Assembly (NCBI RefSeq): GCF_001955535.1
Contig: NZ_MPVN01000002.1
Span: 930,001 to 994,000 of the forward strand
Reading direction: 5' to 3'
Length of the DNA: 64,000 nt
Source: Paenibacillus sp. FSL H7-0326
GTDB lineage: Bacteria; Bacillota; Bacilli; Paenibacillales; Paenibacillaceae
Both the position numbers and the translations under genes were made by a program. The notes beneath the pieces were generated by a model. It worked only from the letters and a program-made list of their open reading frames with translations, was not told the origin of the DNA and did no database searches. Below, piece by piece: positions 10,013 through 18,789 of this stretch (positions are counted from its first letter, which is position 1; every line of letters starts with the position of its first letter).

Positions 10013-11065
10013 ATGGAACGGAATGAATCCAGCCTGTCTTACCCCTATGAACTGATGAATGAACAACGCCATGCACTGGAGCAGCTGAATGTAGACTTTT
10101 GCTGGGGAAATTACGGGATCCGGGTCGTTCAGTTCCATCTGATCACCTTTCCGGCGGGTAAGATCATTGAGTTTCATAAGCATTCTAACGAATATGAATT
10201 CCATTTTATACCAAGAGGTAAGGGCAAGGTTATTCTGGAGGAGCAGGAATACAAGCTGTCGGAAGGAATGATGTATCTAACGGGCCCTCACGTGATGCAT
10301 TATCAGGAAGCTGCTCCTGATGAGGCCATGGAGGAGCTGTGTCTTCGAATTGAAATTGTTCCGCTTCGGCCTGCTGCTACATACAAGGACTCCCCTATGG
10401 AACAAGGCTATTGGAGTACGGGAATTCAGGAAGAATACAAAGAGGCCGAAGCTTGTATAAGTCAGCTAAGCTCGCTTCCCAAGATCCCGACGACGGATCG
10501 GTTTAAAGCGATGGAATGCTTTCTAACCGCCTATACTGCTTGGTATCGGAATGAACCCGGATTATTTACGCTCATGAAGCAAGCCGTTATTAATATTATG
10601 CTTCGTACGGCCAGAGCCTATTTTCCTCAGCCCGGACGTTCACTCCCGTCCAGAGATATGGGACGTCATCGGTACCTGCTAGCCGAACAATTTATGAAGG
10701 ATAACTATATGGAGCCGCTCACCGTGGAGGTCGTTGCAGATCGGATACATCTTAGCGCCCGTCAGCTGCAGCGAATATTGAAGGAATACGGTGGAGGGAC
10801 CTTTACCGAGATGCTGGAATCTATTCGTTTGTCTCATATCTGCAAACGGCTGACCACAAGCGACAGTACGATAGATGAGATTGCAGAAGAAACCGGTTAT
10901 TCCAGTGCTAATTACCTCCATGCCGTATTTAAGCGAGTCTATCGAATGACGCCTATGGAATACCGTAAAACCATGAGAATCAGGAAGCTGCAAGCCAATA
11001 CGGAGGTAACTTCAGCCCCAGCCTCAGCTAACAGTTTTTTCGAGCGGGAAAGCTCACTCCTATAA
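10013..11065 (+). CDS. AraC-family transcriptional regulator
   Basis: 350 residues, SD AAGGAGG. An N-terminal cupin sensor (about 25-120; FHKHSNEYEFHFIPRGKG, HVMHYQEAAPDE) would bind the inducer. The C-terminal about 100 residues form two helix-turn-helix motifs, ending in the family signature IAEETGYSSANYLHAVFKRVYRMTPMEYRK. It is the last gene of the operon with the two Gfo/Idh/MocA genes and probably regulates them in response to their sugar substrate (inference from position). A stem-loop follows at 11131. Confidence 0.88.
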   Translation: MERNESSLSYPYELMNEQRHALEQLNVDFCWGNYGIRVVQFHLITFPAGKIIEFHKHSNEYEFHFIPRGKGKVILEEQEYKLSEGMMYLTGPHVMHYQEAAPDEAMEELCLRIEIVPLRPAATYKDSPMEQGYWSTGIQEEYKEAEACISQLSSLPKIPTTDRFKAMECFLTAYTAWYRNEPGLFTLMKQAVINIMLRTARAYFPQPGRSLPSRDMGRHRYLLAEQFMKDNYMEPLTVEVVADRIHLSARQLQRILKEYGGGTFTEMLESIRLSHICKRLTTSDSTIDEIAEETGYSSANYLHAVFKRVYRMTPMEYRKTMRIRKLQANTEVTSAPASANSFFERESSLL

Positions 11066-11130
11066 GTATTGAATGAAATCGAGGCCGATTGAGGCTTCCC
11101 AGGTGAATCTCCCCTTTTACATGACAAGAC

Positions 11131-11163
11131 GCTGAAGAGCCCCTAATTTGGGGGCTCTTCAGC
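11131..11163 (+). terminator. Stem-loop after AraC gene
   Basis: A perfect 13-bp stem GCTGAAGAGCCCC/GGGGCTCTTCAGC lies between the convergent AraC and flavin reductase genes. It lacks a long T-run on either strand, so termination efficiency is uncertain. Confidence 0.6.
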
Positions 11164-11198
11164 ATCTGTGTTATGACGAAGACAAGCTTTGGTTGATA

Positions 11199-11810
11199 TT
11201 ATTCAGGCCGCTGTAATGAGAAGAACTCTCCCAATTTGCTGTAATCATTACCTGCTAGTCTTGATACCGGGCGTAAATCCTTCATCCGAATCTTACCCTC
11301 ATAATAGAGCTCATCACTCACATGAAAATGTACGACTCGTCCAATCAACAGATCGCATCCAGGCACATTTTTCTCCCCACCGAGAGGTATGGAATGCTCC
11401 AGCACGCACTCCATCCGTATTCTGGACTCCGCAATGCCGGGAACTTCAATCTGAACACTATCTGCGAGGGTCAAATTCGTCAGAGCGATCTCACTCTGAT
11501 TCTCAGGCAGATTAGCCGCCGTCTTATTAATCTCCTCGATGTACGTCTCATCTGAAATATGTACGACAAATTCTCCACGTTCATTGGCATTACGGGCCGT
11601 GTCCTTCATCTGGCCGTCCTTGCGCTGCACAGAGATCGATATCATGGGTGGATTGGATGTGACGATATTAAAATAGCTGTATGGAGCAGCATTCAGCACA
11701 CCATTTTTGGATAATGTCGTTACAAAAGCAACCGGCCGCGGAATAATGCTGCCTGTCAGCAGCTTATAATTCTCACGCTCACTTTGCTCACTAGGATTAA
11801 TGGATACCAT
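11199..11810 (-). CDS. Flavin reductase family, FMN-binding split barrel
   Basis: 203 residues, cytoplasmic. The N-terminal block TGSIIPRPVAFVTTLSKNGVLNAAPYSYFN (about 20-48) is the signature of the flavoredoxin / flavin reductase-like split barrel that binds FMN; SNPPMISISV and EFVVHISDE continue the fold. Members reduce flavin or are FMN proteins of unknown partner. A 59-codon gene lies just upstream on the same strand and may be co-transcribed. Confidence 0.85.
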   Translation of the reverse strand: MVSINPSEQSERENYKLLTGSIIPRPVAFVTTLSKNGVLNAAPYSYFNIVTSNPPMISISVQRKDGQMKDTARNANERGEFVVHISDETYIEEINKTAANLPENQSEIALTNLTLADSVQIEVPGIAESRIRMECVLEHSIPLGGEKNVPGCDLLIGRVVHFHVSDELYYEGKIRMKDLRPVSRLAGNDYSKLGEFFSLQRPE

Positions 11811-11843
11811 TCGCTTCCTCTCCTATCGCTTTATACAAATTCT

Positions 11844-12023
11844 TTACACGTGGTAGCTGCCGCTCGGCTGATCAATAACCCATTCCAGCATCATGATCAT
11901 GTCCTCCAAACGAAGCACCTGTACATTAGCTGCCGCTTCTTCAGCGGACAATCGGCTCTTCATCATATCCAGCTGACGTTTCAGTTCATTTAATTTGCGT
12001 TTGACTTGGTCTTCTGATCTCAT
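11844..12023 (-). CDS. Small coiled-coil protein, 59 residues
   Basis: An ATG with SD AAGGAG 7 nt upstream opens a 59-codon frame rich in Lys, Glu, Leu and Met (VKRKLNELKRQLDMMKSRLS), predicted to be one or two helices. The terminal part DQPSGSYHV is polar. I do not recognise a family. It lies 33 nt upstream of the flavin reductase in the same direction. The strong SD and codon use support it as a real gene despite its size. Confidence 0.6.
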   Translation of the reverse strand: MRSEDQVKRKLNELKRQLDMMKSRLSAEEAAANVQVLRLEDMIMMLEWVIDQPSGSYHV

Positions 12024-12158
12024 GTTAGTTTCTCCTTAAAATAACATTAATCTCTCCCCATTAGAGTACCATTCATAGGTGTCCATTTCCAAGAGTGCCC
12101 CTTCTTGCACTTCTTACAACAGAATCAGCTTCTCTTCATCCATTCTGCTGCACAGTTA

Positions 12159-12419
12159 TCAGCTGGAAGGAGTAAAGAGCTTAATGATTTGTTTATCAAA
12201 ACAGCCCCAAAGAACGAGGGCCACCCCCGCTAGTATCAGAGCAACTGACAAATTTCTAGGTAAAACTGCCCCTGATTCTACAAGTGCAGTGCCAAATTTA
12301 CCCGGCGGAGTCGACCATCCACCTAAGCTCTCGGCATAAATGGCTGTTGAAATACGAATTCCTGTATATAATATCGTTCCGCTCATTAGCAGAATACCTC
12401 CGCTAATTATTCTCTTCAT
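12159..12419 (-). CDS. Small membrane protein, two TM helices
   Basis: 86 residues when started at the ATG at 12419, which has AAGGATG 8 nt upstream; a GTG at 12437 is less likely. Two hydrophobic segments (IISGGILLMSGTILYTGIRIST and LSVALILAGVALVLWGCF) flank a polar loop with GGWSTPPGKFG. No family recognised. It has no obvious operon partner, being followed by a non-coding gap of about 130 bases. Confidence 0.55.
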   Translation of the reverse strand: MKRIISGGILLMSGTILYTGIRISTAIYAESLGGWSTPPGKFGTALVESGAVLPRNLSVALILAGVALVLWGCFDKQIIKLFTPSS

Positions 12420-12475
12420 GCTGTGCACATCCTTCACGGTTTACCTGAGACATATTCATTTTGCATTTCAGTGTT

Positions 12476-13036
12476 CTATAATTGAAACGCTTCTTTAATC
12501 CGCTGCGCGGTTTCCTCCGGGCTCAGCTTGGTATTGTCAATTCTTATGTAATGCTCCTTCTTGATCTCCCCTTCCAAGGAATTCAGCCGATGGCGTTCCA
12601 TCGTTCGAAGCAAATCCCGTTCAGAGAATTCAATATCCCGTTTGGTCGGTTTATGCTCAAGTCGATTGGGTGTTTTGTTGCGTTCCAGCCTTTCCTCTAC
12701 ACCGGCTTCCAATTCGACGTAGTATACGGTTCCCCCTCTGGACTCAAAAATCTGGCTGATCTCCTCGATATAAGCCCAATCCTCAGGAAGATCAAATCCC
12801 CACACATAAGTGAACATAAGACCTGGCATATCACTCTTGGACACCTCTTCAAAAATCTCTCTGCGAAATAGACCCACCAGCCGCTTCCCTGAAGGGGTTC
12901 CATAGCTAAAAAAGCGGGATACCAGATCAATCGTCATATGATTATGAAACAGCTTCAGGTCTGTAATCTTCTCGAGTTCCTGCCCTACGGTCATTTTCCC
13001 GACTGCCTGGGGCCCAAAGATAATAACAAACTTCAT
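12476..13036 (-). CDS. P-loop nucleotide kinase-like protein
   Basis: 186 residues from ATG 13036 (SD AAGGTGAG 7 nt upstream; an ATG at 13054 has no usable spacing). The Walker A motif is GPQAVGKMT at the N-terminus. FHNHMTIDLVSRFF is characteristic of the shikimate/adenylate-kinase-like AAA_33 family proteins of Bacillus. A basic lid-like stretch ERLERNKTPNRLEHKPTKRD lies at about 115-135. It likely phosphorylates a small molecule; the substrate is unknown. It stands alone between terminators. Confidence 0.72.
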   Translation of the reverse strand: MKFVIIFGPQAVGKMTVGQELEKITDLKLFHNHMTIDLVSRFFSYGTPSGKRLVGLFRREIFEEVSKSDMPGLMFTYVWGFDLPEDWAYIEEISQIFESRGGTVYYVELEAGVEERLERNKTPNRLEHKPTKRDIEFSERDLLRTMERHRLNSLEGEIKKEHYIRIDNTKLSPEETAQRIKEAFQL

Positions 13037-13118
13037 ACCGAAACTCACCTTCATTTCCCTGAATATTTCAATCCATATTATTCCAAATTATTCAATGACG
13101 CAAGAAGAATTTGTAACC

Positions 13119-13145
13119 CAAAAAACCGCCAGGCATCATTGCCTG
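13119..13145 (-). terminator. Terminator for small secreted-protein gene
   Basis: CAGGCA/TGCCTG hairpin with ATGA loop, then a T-run on the minus strand, 80 nt below the stop at 13226. Confidence 0.65.
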
Positions 13146-13225
13146 ACGATCTTTGATTTGTCCCCTATCGCTTTATGTAACCGCATACAAAAATAATTCC
13201 TTCCATCCGCAAACTCAAGCTCCCC

Positions 13226-13669
13226 TTACTTAGTCCCCTTTCTCTTGTCTGTCATCTCCACCTCATGAAGTATGAGCTGCCTTACATCCGGCAGATTATC
13301 GAATGTTTTAACCGTATACTTCAGCTCCATTTGTGTTCCACTGCGCAAATGCTCCAATTTCTCCATCAGGCCTTCTTCCAGCTGAAAAGCTGCAGCCTCA
13401 CCATCAATTTTAAACTCAGCCGTATGGGGGTCAGCGAGACCTGTATAAATCGCCGTTTCTTCTATTATATTCTCTTCAGCTTGTTCCTTTTGTGTTACGG
13501 CTTGCGTCTCGACAATGGTTCCGCGAACGATTGGCTCTGCAGTGCTTGTCGCCTCCAGGCTTGCCGCCGCTTCAGCTGCTGCAGTCTGTTCTGCCGAAGT
13601 AATGGCTGCAGTCAGCAGCAAGATCGTTACACTTAAGGTGGCTGTTGTTTGTCGGTTTCTTTTTTTCAT
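13226..13669 (-). CDS. Secreted or membrane-anchored small protein
   Basis: 147 residues from ATG 13669 (SD GGAGGT, 7 nt). A signal sequence occupies residues 1-30 (KKRNRQTT, then a LSVTILLLTAAITSA core). An Ala/Thr/Glu-rich linker precedes a folded region (about 85-140: HTAEFKIDGEAAAFQLEEG, MELKYTVKTFDN). I recall similar unnamed exported proteins in Paenibacillus but no function. It is single, with its own terminator. Confidence 0.6.
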   Translation of the reverse strand: MKKRNRQTTATLSVTILLLTAAITSAEQTAAAEAAASLEATSTAEPIVRGTIVETQAVTQKEQAEENIIEETAIYTGLADPHTAEFKIDGEAAAFQLEEGLMEKLEHLRSGTQMELKYTVKTFDNLPDVRQLILHEVEMTDKRKGTK

Positions 13670-13859
13670 CCGAGTTACCTCCAATTGAAATCGCCTTACT
13701 GTTCATTACACGTATCCCATTCTTGTTAATCAGCTGATCATTCGGTTCAGGGTCTCTGCTGCCAATGAAATGCTATTCCTAATTACCAGCTGCTCCGGTA
13801 TAATGTGTATGTTTGAGTTAAGCTTAAGCAAAATACATACACCACAGGAGTATACGATC

Positions 13860-14801
13860 ATGTCTAGCACTAAAAGTTCCTTTAGTAAATACGAAATGCT
13901 GTATATTATCGGTATCATTGCCATCTCATTCTCTTCCATCTTTGTTCGCTGGTCGGATGCAGAAGTATCTGTTATTGCAATGTACCGTCTATTTCTCACC
14001 AATTTGCTCATGGCTCCTCTGCTGTATAAATACCGTCATGATATCGTTCGGCTGACCAAAAAAGAGTGGCTGTACCTTGCCGCTTCAGGCCTAATGCTGG
14101 GTCTCCACTTTCTCTTATGGATGGGCTCGCTCCGGCTCACCACTGTCGCCAGTTCAACCGTTATTCTCACACTGGAGCCCATTCTTGTAATGCTCGGGTC
14201 CATGTGGCTGTTCAGTATTCGTCCCAATAAAGTCATGCTCATTGGGATGGGTATGGCGGTAATCGGCTCCGTCGTCATCGGTGCAGGGGATTTCCAAATA
14301 TCCGGGGATGCACTGCTCGGAGATTTGCTGTCTTTTCTGGGGACGATTGCGGTAGCTGTGCACATGCTGTTTGGACAGCATCTTAGAAAAAACATCAGTG
14401 CTTATGTATATAACTTCTGGGTATTTTTATTCGCTGGTTCAGCTCTTGCCGCCTATAATGGGATCAATCGAATTCCCTTTACCGGGTATGATGCAAGAGA
14501 ATGGGGCATATTCCTCCTGCTCGCGATCGTCCCAACCCTGTTCGGACACTATCTGTTCAACTGGCTGCTCAAGGTAATGAATGCCACAACCGTATCCATG
14601 TCTGTGCTCGGCGAGCCGGTGTTCGCTTCCATTCTTGCCTGGATGCTGCTCGGTGAGGCACTGACCGGGATTCAGCTGATTGCAGGATTTATCATTCTGC
14701 TTGGCGTCTGGATCTTCCTGAGATATGGCAAAAACAACATCCACGGTGAAGAAGAGCTGCTGCCTCCGGTTCAACAGAAACCAAGCACATCGGAAGTGTA
14801 A
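13860..14801 (+). CDS. EamA/DMT-superfamily transporter
   Basis: 313 residues from ATG 13860 (SD CAGGAG, 9 nt); a longer frame upstream has no SD. Ten hydrophobic helices in two EamA repeats: first about 10-140 (SFSSIFVRWSDAEVSVIAMYR, TTVASSTVILTLEPILV), second about 150-290 (GTIAVAVHMLFGQHL, TTVSMSVLGEPVFASILAWMLLGEAL). The glycine- and proline-bearing LEP and GEP motifs typical of the family end each repeat. It is predicted to export amino acids or metabolites through the inner membrane. A strong terminator follows. Confidence 0.85.
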   Translation: MSSTKSSFSKYEMLYIIGIIAISFSSIFVRWSDAEVSVIAMYRLFLTNLLMAPLLYKYRHDIVRLTKKEWLYLAASGLMLGLHFLLWMGSLRLTTVASSTVILTLEPILVMLGSMWLFSIRPNKVMLIGMGMAVIGSVVIGAGDFQISGDALLGDLLSFLGTIAVAVHMLFGQHLRKNISAYVYNFWVFLFAGSALAAYNGINRIPFTGYDAREWGIFLLLAIVPTLFGHYLFNWLLKVMNATTVSMSVLGEPVFASILAWMLLGEALTGIQLIAGFIILLGVWIFLRYGKNNIHGEEELLPPVQQKPSTSEV

Positions 14802-14843
14802 TGGTTCAACTACAATGGCTATAGTTTCTTTGTTAAAAATAAT

Positions 14844-14882
14844 GAGCCAGAGTCTCCAAGCTGAGACTCTGGCTCATTTTTT
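14844..14882 (+). terminator. Rho-independent terminator after EamA gene
   Basis: A perfect 13-bp stem GAGCCAGAGTCTC/GAGACTCTGGCTC with a six-base loop, followed by a T-run. Confidence 0.85.
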
Positions 14883-14992
14883 ATCAATATCCAGTGATAT
14901 GAATAAAATGTAACAATTACATACCGACTTTAGGGTAAAATATCATGATTCGTCCATTTAATATGACTTAATTTACATAGGTAGGTGTATTC

Positions 14993-16105
14993 ATGTTTCA
15001 TTCGTATTTGTTTCCGATCTCCTACGCCTTCATGACCTTTCCTGTAGCCGCCTTGTTTTTTACACTTCCTTTTCTTATTGTGCAGTATCGAAAACACGGC
15101 TACATTAATAAGGTTAGGGCGATTATGCTGTATCTGTTGCTGCTTTATTTAATGAACGCTTATTTCCTTGTTCTTCTGCCGCTGCCGGCGGCGAGGCATA
15201 ATGAACCCTTAGCCGGTATTCCATATCAGCTCATCCCGTTTAATTTCATACATGACATCCTCAAAGAAACCAATGTTTCAGCCCAGGATGTCAGCACTTA
15301 CTGGAAACTGCTTACGGAAAGGGCCTTTCTTCAGGTTGTCTTTAATATCGTTCTGACCGTACCTTTTGGCCTCTTTCTGCGTTACTATTTCCGAACAAGC
15401 TGGATCCGTGGGATCCTGTTGTGCTTCCTCCTCTCGTTATCCTTCGAGATAACTCAGCTGACAGGCATATTCGGTTTCTATGATCATCCCTACCGCGTAT
15501 TTGATGTAGATGATCTGATTATGAACACGCTTGGCGGCATGATTGGATTCCTGCTTGCAGAGTGGTTCTCAGGATTGCTGCCTCGAATTGAGCACCTTGA
15601 TAAAGAAGTCGATATTGCTGGAAAACGCGTGTCCTATACTAGACGTGCAGTAGCGCTCTTATTTGATGGGTTCATCTGCTTGATCTTGTTCAATATCGCT
15701 ACCATTCTGGATGTACCTGCTGCCTTCTGGATCGTTACGGGATTGTATTTCATGGTGTTTCCTTTTCTGAATAAGGGAAGAACCTTTGGTAAATGGCTTG
15801 TCCGCATTCATTTGACAGGAGAGGCGGGAAGGCTGAAGCTTACCGGTCTTATGATCAGATATGGGCTGCTGTACTGGATATTTTTCGGCTTAAACCTGAT
15901 GATTGTAACGGCGAGTCTTCCTTCCTATGGAAGTACGCTGTTTGCTTTTGTCATCTTCGTCATGGATCTCTGGTTTGCCATTCATGTGCTGCGCCGGTTC
16001 TTTAGCAAAAAAACAATGCTATTCTACGAACAGCTCAGCGGTACGAAGCACCAGATTACTTGGCAGAGACCGACATCTGAGCTTGCACAGAAGCCTGCTG
16101 AATAA
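14993..16105 (+). CDS. VanZ-RDD membrane protein
   Basis: 370 residues in the membrane. Residues 1 to about 195 form a VanZ-like domain with five helices and the conserved FEITQLTGIFGFYDHPYRVFDVDDLIMNTLGGMIG region split over about 160-190. Residues about 210-350 form an RDD domain (YTRRAVALLFDGFICLILF with the RR-xx-D pattern, then NKGRTFGKWLVRIHL). The VanZ-RDD fusion occurs in Firmicutes; VanZ is linked to teicoplanin resistance in enterococci, but the function here is not known. SD TAGGTAGGTG; ends at a terminator. Confidence 0.85.
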   Translation: MFHSYLFPISYAFMTFPVAALFFTLPFLIVQYRKHGYINKVRAIMLYLLLLYLMNAYFLVLLPLPAARHNEPLAGIPYQLIPFNFIHDILKETNVSAQDVSTYWKLLTERAFLQVVFNIVLTVPFGLFLRYYFRTSWIRGILLCFLLSLSFEITQLTGIFGFYDHPYRVFDVDDLIMNTLGGMIGFLLAEWFSGLLPRIEHLDKEVDIAGKRVSYTRRAVALLFDGFICLILFNIATILDVPAAFWIVTGLYFMVFPFLNKGRTFGKWLVRIHLTGEAGRLKLTGLMIRYGLLYWIFFGLNLMIVTASLPSYGSTLFAFVIFVMDLWFAIHVLRRFFSKKTMLFYEQLSGTKHQITWQRPTSELAQKPAE

Positions 16106-16120
16106 TGTAAATCATATTCA

Positions 16121-16145
16121 AAGCCGCCTCGTGGCGGCTTTTTGT
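16121..16145 (+). terminator. Terminator after VanZ-RDD gene
   Basis: Perfect stem AAGCCGCC/GGCGGCTT, loop TCGT, then TTTTT. Confidence 0.85.
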
Positions 16146-16189
16146 TCATGAAGCAATCCAACTTCTATATGGATGTTTCCTCGGATCAA

Positions 16190-16846
16190 CTAGATATCCA
16201 AAACGATATTCCATGCTTCAATAACCGAGGTCTTCACTTTGCTGCTGCCGGCTCCGCTTCCTTCCTCTGTCCAAAGGGGGGGATAATAGGTAAACACCTC
16301 ACCTGGCTGAAGCCGAATTGACTCCTCCTGCCACCCCTTCCAGCGAAAGGTCTCATAGTACTGGGCTAGATCCCCGTCAGCGAGCCAGCTAACAAAACCA
16401 GAATAAGCAAGCTCCGTCGATTCCCACTCCAGTGTATCCGGCGCATAATAATAGATGTGTCCGTCATTTCCGAAACGACCGATATTCAAACTGAAAAAAC
16501 CGCCAGCCGCATCGTATGCTACAAGCAGCATTCCTTCGAGAGCCGGAACGCCTTCGCGATCGAGAAGTCCATTCCAGAACGGAAGACTGCCATATATACC
16601 GTCACCGCCTGCACCGAGCAAGGTAATCCAGCCATAATCAAACAGAATGCCTGCCGTTTCGTAAGCAACTGCACCAAGGTAGGATTTGGTGCTAACCTGC
16701 AAACGATATAGCGTGTCTGCTCCTGTATCATGCTCTGCGGGAATGATCACACTCTTGTTTTTACCCTGGCTTAGCATATTCTCGAGCTCTTCCCAAGCAT
16801 GGTCCTCTTTGTTAAGCAACTCCTGAATCTTTAAATATCCCATCAT
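16190..16846 (-). CDS. DUF2625-like protein
   Basis: 218 residues from the ATG at 16846, preceded by AAAGGAGG; an upstream in-frame start has no SD. Core blocks YETAGILFDYGWITLLGAGG, GMLLVAYDAAGGFFSLNIG and SFLPFW-type aromatic patches match my memory of the DUF2625 family of soluble bacterial proteins without assigned function. The WLADGDLAQYYETFRWKGW region near 165 is likewise typical. It lies 42 nt downstream of a decayed SUFU-family gene in the same orientation, suggesting the two belonged to one transcript. Confidence 0.7.
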   Translation of the reverse strand: MMGYLKIQELLNKEDHAWEELENMLSQGKNKSVIIPAEHDTGADTLYRLQVSTKSYLGAVAYETAGILFDYGWITLLGAGGDGIYGSLPFWNGLLDREGVPALEGMLLVAYDAAGGFFSLNIGRFGNDGHIYYYAPDTLEWESTELAYSGFVSWLADGDLAQYYETFRWKGWQEESIRLQPGEVFTYYPPLWTEEGSGAGSSKVKTSVIEAWNIVLDI

Positions 16847-16888
16847 TCTCCCCTCCTTTGAATTCAAAACCATCTAAGCTCTTTTTCA

Positions 16889-17605
16889 TTAACCGATAGT
16901 TTCAACAATGCTGCCTTCACGATCCCGGATTAAAGTCTTTATAATGTTCAAAACAATATTTACGGATGAAATTGGAACCGAGCCTTCTTTAGGTACAAGC
17001 TTATGTGTAAACTCTGCTGCTGCCTGCTCATTCAGAGTAATAGTGATGTGACTCTCTTCTTCTTTACAACCCGCTATATCCCCTGGCTCGAACACAATCT
17101 GAATATTTTGGCTTAACAGTCTCAGCGTCCTGCCTTTTAATATCCGGCCTTGAAGCAGCTTGCCAACGATATCAGCCTGCTTCGCTCCGATGATTAATTT
17201 GGCCGGAGTCTCTCTAAACATCTTCCTTTCTGACGGCATCCAGTCCAGTGTATCTACGAACAGGAAGCCGGTGCTCGAGCCTTCCTCCGCGAGTCCTGTG
17301 TTCACAGCATCGGCCACCTCTTGGGGATAGATCGGTTATGTAGTAAGGCATGTGGGCAGCACCTGCTGACAGTACACCAGGTGTATTCCATGTCATCATG
17401 GCGTCCAGCTCGTCCCCCGTTATACCTGTCATTTTGGAAAACCCACTCTTCCATTAGGCGTCTCGATGGGTGAAAGCTCCGGATCAGGAGTAAATGCGAG
17501 GGCCGTGAGCAAGGTATCCGCACCCAAGCAAATAGGTCCATTCGCATCCCAGCCGGGTGCTTGATCCAGCTGTTCATTTAGCTCTTCGTTCATTTCCTCA
17601 CTCAT
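16889..17605 (-). pseudogene. Suppressor-of-fused (SUFU) family gene, decayed
   Basis: An ATG at 17605 with SD AGGAGGT opens MSEEMNEELNEQLDQAPGWD, then NGPICLGADT, PNGRVGF. The frame breaks at an AAAA run near 17425 (one base short), continues as MTGITGDELDAMMTWNT and ITDLS, then breaks back at a CCCC run near 17320 (one base extra) and resumes as EVADAVNTGL to the stop at 16889. The net shift is zero. Bacterial SUFU proteins have APGWDAI near the N-terminus and DANGPICL far downstream; here they are fused at WDA, so a stretch of roughly 100 or more residues seems deleted. The gene is thus probably dead. The SUFU family fold is associated with immunity or toxin neighbourhoods, which I do not see here. 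Confidence 0.7.
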
Positions 17606-17889
17606 CTTTTCATTGACCTCCTGCGTGTTCTGTTAACATTCAACCACTGTATAAACATTTATTATAAATGGATTTGGACTGCCTATTATCCTCAACTCAG
17701 ATCCATTCAACTTATTCATACAATGCATGAATACGAAATACTTCTGCTTACTTCTTCCTGGTTTAAGGAGATTCATATTCCACATTCGGATTGGCGATGA
17801 ACTCTATATAAAGTAAAATACAGCTAGACCCGATGCATTTGCATATATTATGTATTAACCAACATTCCAATAAAGAGCGGTGATGAGCT
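17606..17889. other. Intergenic region, no gene seen
   Basis: AT-rich spacer between divergent SUFU-like and sulfurtransferase genes. It must hold both promoters, but no clear consensus element or RNA structure stands out. Confidence 0.4.
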
Positions 17890-18735
17890 ATGAAATTTAT
17901 CGTATCCATGAAATGGGTGCTAGCCCGAATGTATGAACCGGACGTCGCGATTGTCGATTGCCGTTTTGCTCTGGGTCAACCAGAAACGGGCAGACAAGCC
18001 TTTAACGAAAGCCATATACCAGGGGCCGTATATTTTGATCTGGAGCAGGATCTGTCTTCACCCTTGCATGAAAAAGGATACGGCGGACGACATCCACTGC
18101 CTGATGTAGAGCAGCTGGTTGACCGAATTCGTAAGGCAGGAATCAGTAACGAGACCCGAATTATTGCTTACGATGACCAAGGCGGTGCGATGGCGTCAAG
18201 ATTCTGGTGGCTGATGCGCTATCTCGGTCATGAGCAGGTATATATTATGGATGAGGGATTTGCGGCATGGCAGGCTGCGAGCTTTCCGGTCACTGCCGAT
18301 GTACCGATTCGGATTCCGGCATCCTACACCCCACATCTCCAGTCTCACCTGCTGGCTGATCTAGAAGAAGTGCGGAAGGCTTCCACCACCGGATCTGCTA
18401 TGTTAATCGACTCACGTGAATACCCGAGATACCTGGGAGAGGTAGAGCCGCTGGATAAGAAGGCAGGTCATATACCAAGCGCTGCCTCCTATTTCTGGAA
18501 GGATAACCTTCAGGAAGGATCGACTAAATTCAAGTCAGCTGAGGAGTTAAGCAAACGGTTTGAAGCAGTGTCCAAAGATCAAGATATTATTGTATATTGC
18601 GGCTCCGGCGTTACGGCTTGTCCCAATGTACTAGCGTTAACAGAAGCAGGATATGAGAATGTGAAGCTGTATGCAGGGAGCTGGAGCGACTGGATCAGCT
18701 ATGAGGAGAACCCGGTAGCTACGGGAAAAGAATAA
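17890..18735 (+). CDS. Rhodanese-type sulfurtransferase
   Basis: 281 residues with two rhodanese domains. The N-terminal inactive domain (about 10-130) carries VDCRFAL, GRQAFNESHIPGAVYFDLEQDLSS and YDDQGGAMASRFWWLMRYLGH. The C-terminal domain (about 155-275) has LIDSREYPRYLGE and the active-site loop YCGSGVTACPN, with the persulfide cysteine at about 241. CGSGVTA is the loop found in 3-mercaptopyruvate/thiosulfate sulfurtransferases. It transfers sulfane sulfur to cyanide or thiols in the cytoplasm. Monocistronic, with a terminator 6 nt after the stop. Confidence 0.9.
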   Translation: MKFIVSMKWVLARMYEPDVAIVDCRFALGQPETGRQAFNESHIPGAVYFDLEQDLSSPLHEKGYGGRHPLPDVEQLVDRIRKAGISNETRIIAYDDQGGAMASRFWWLMRYLGHEQVYIMDEGFAAWQAASFPVTADVPIRIPASYTPHLQSHLLADLEEVRKASTTGSAMLIDSREYPRYLGEVEPLDKKAGHIPSAASYFWKDNLQEGSTKFKSAEELSKRFEAVSKDQDIIVYCGSGVTACPNVLALTEAGYENVKLYAGSWSDWISYEENPVATGKE

Positions 18736-18740
18736 TGTGC

Positions 18741-18773
18741 AAGAACCCGCGTGGGACGCGGGTTCTTCTTTAT
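18741..18773 (+). terminator. Bidirectional terminator between sulfurtransferase and ABC permease
   Basis: Perfect 11-bp stem AAGAACCCGCG/CGCGGGTTCTT with a five-base loop, then a T-rich tract. Confidence 0.85.
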
Positions 18774-18789
18774 TTTCAGACGAATCTAT

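Noticed and set aside
17214..17577. Separate small genes at 17214-17432 and 17302-17577
   Set aside because: The first is the shifted middle part of the SUFU gene; the second is an out-of-frame shadow.
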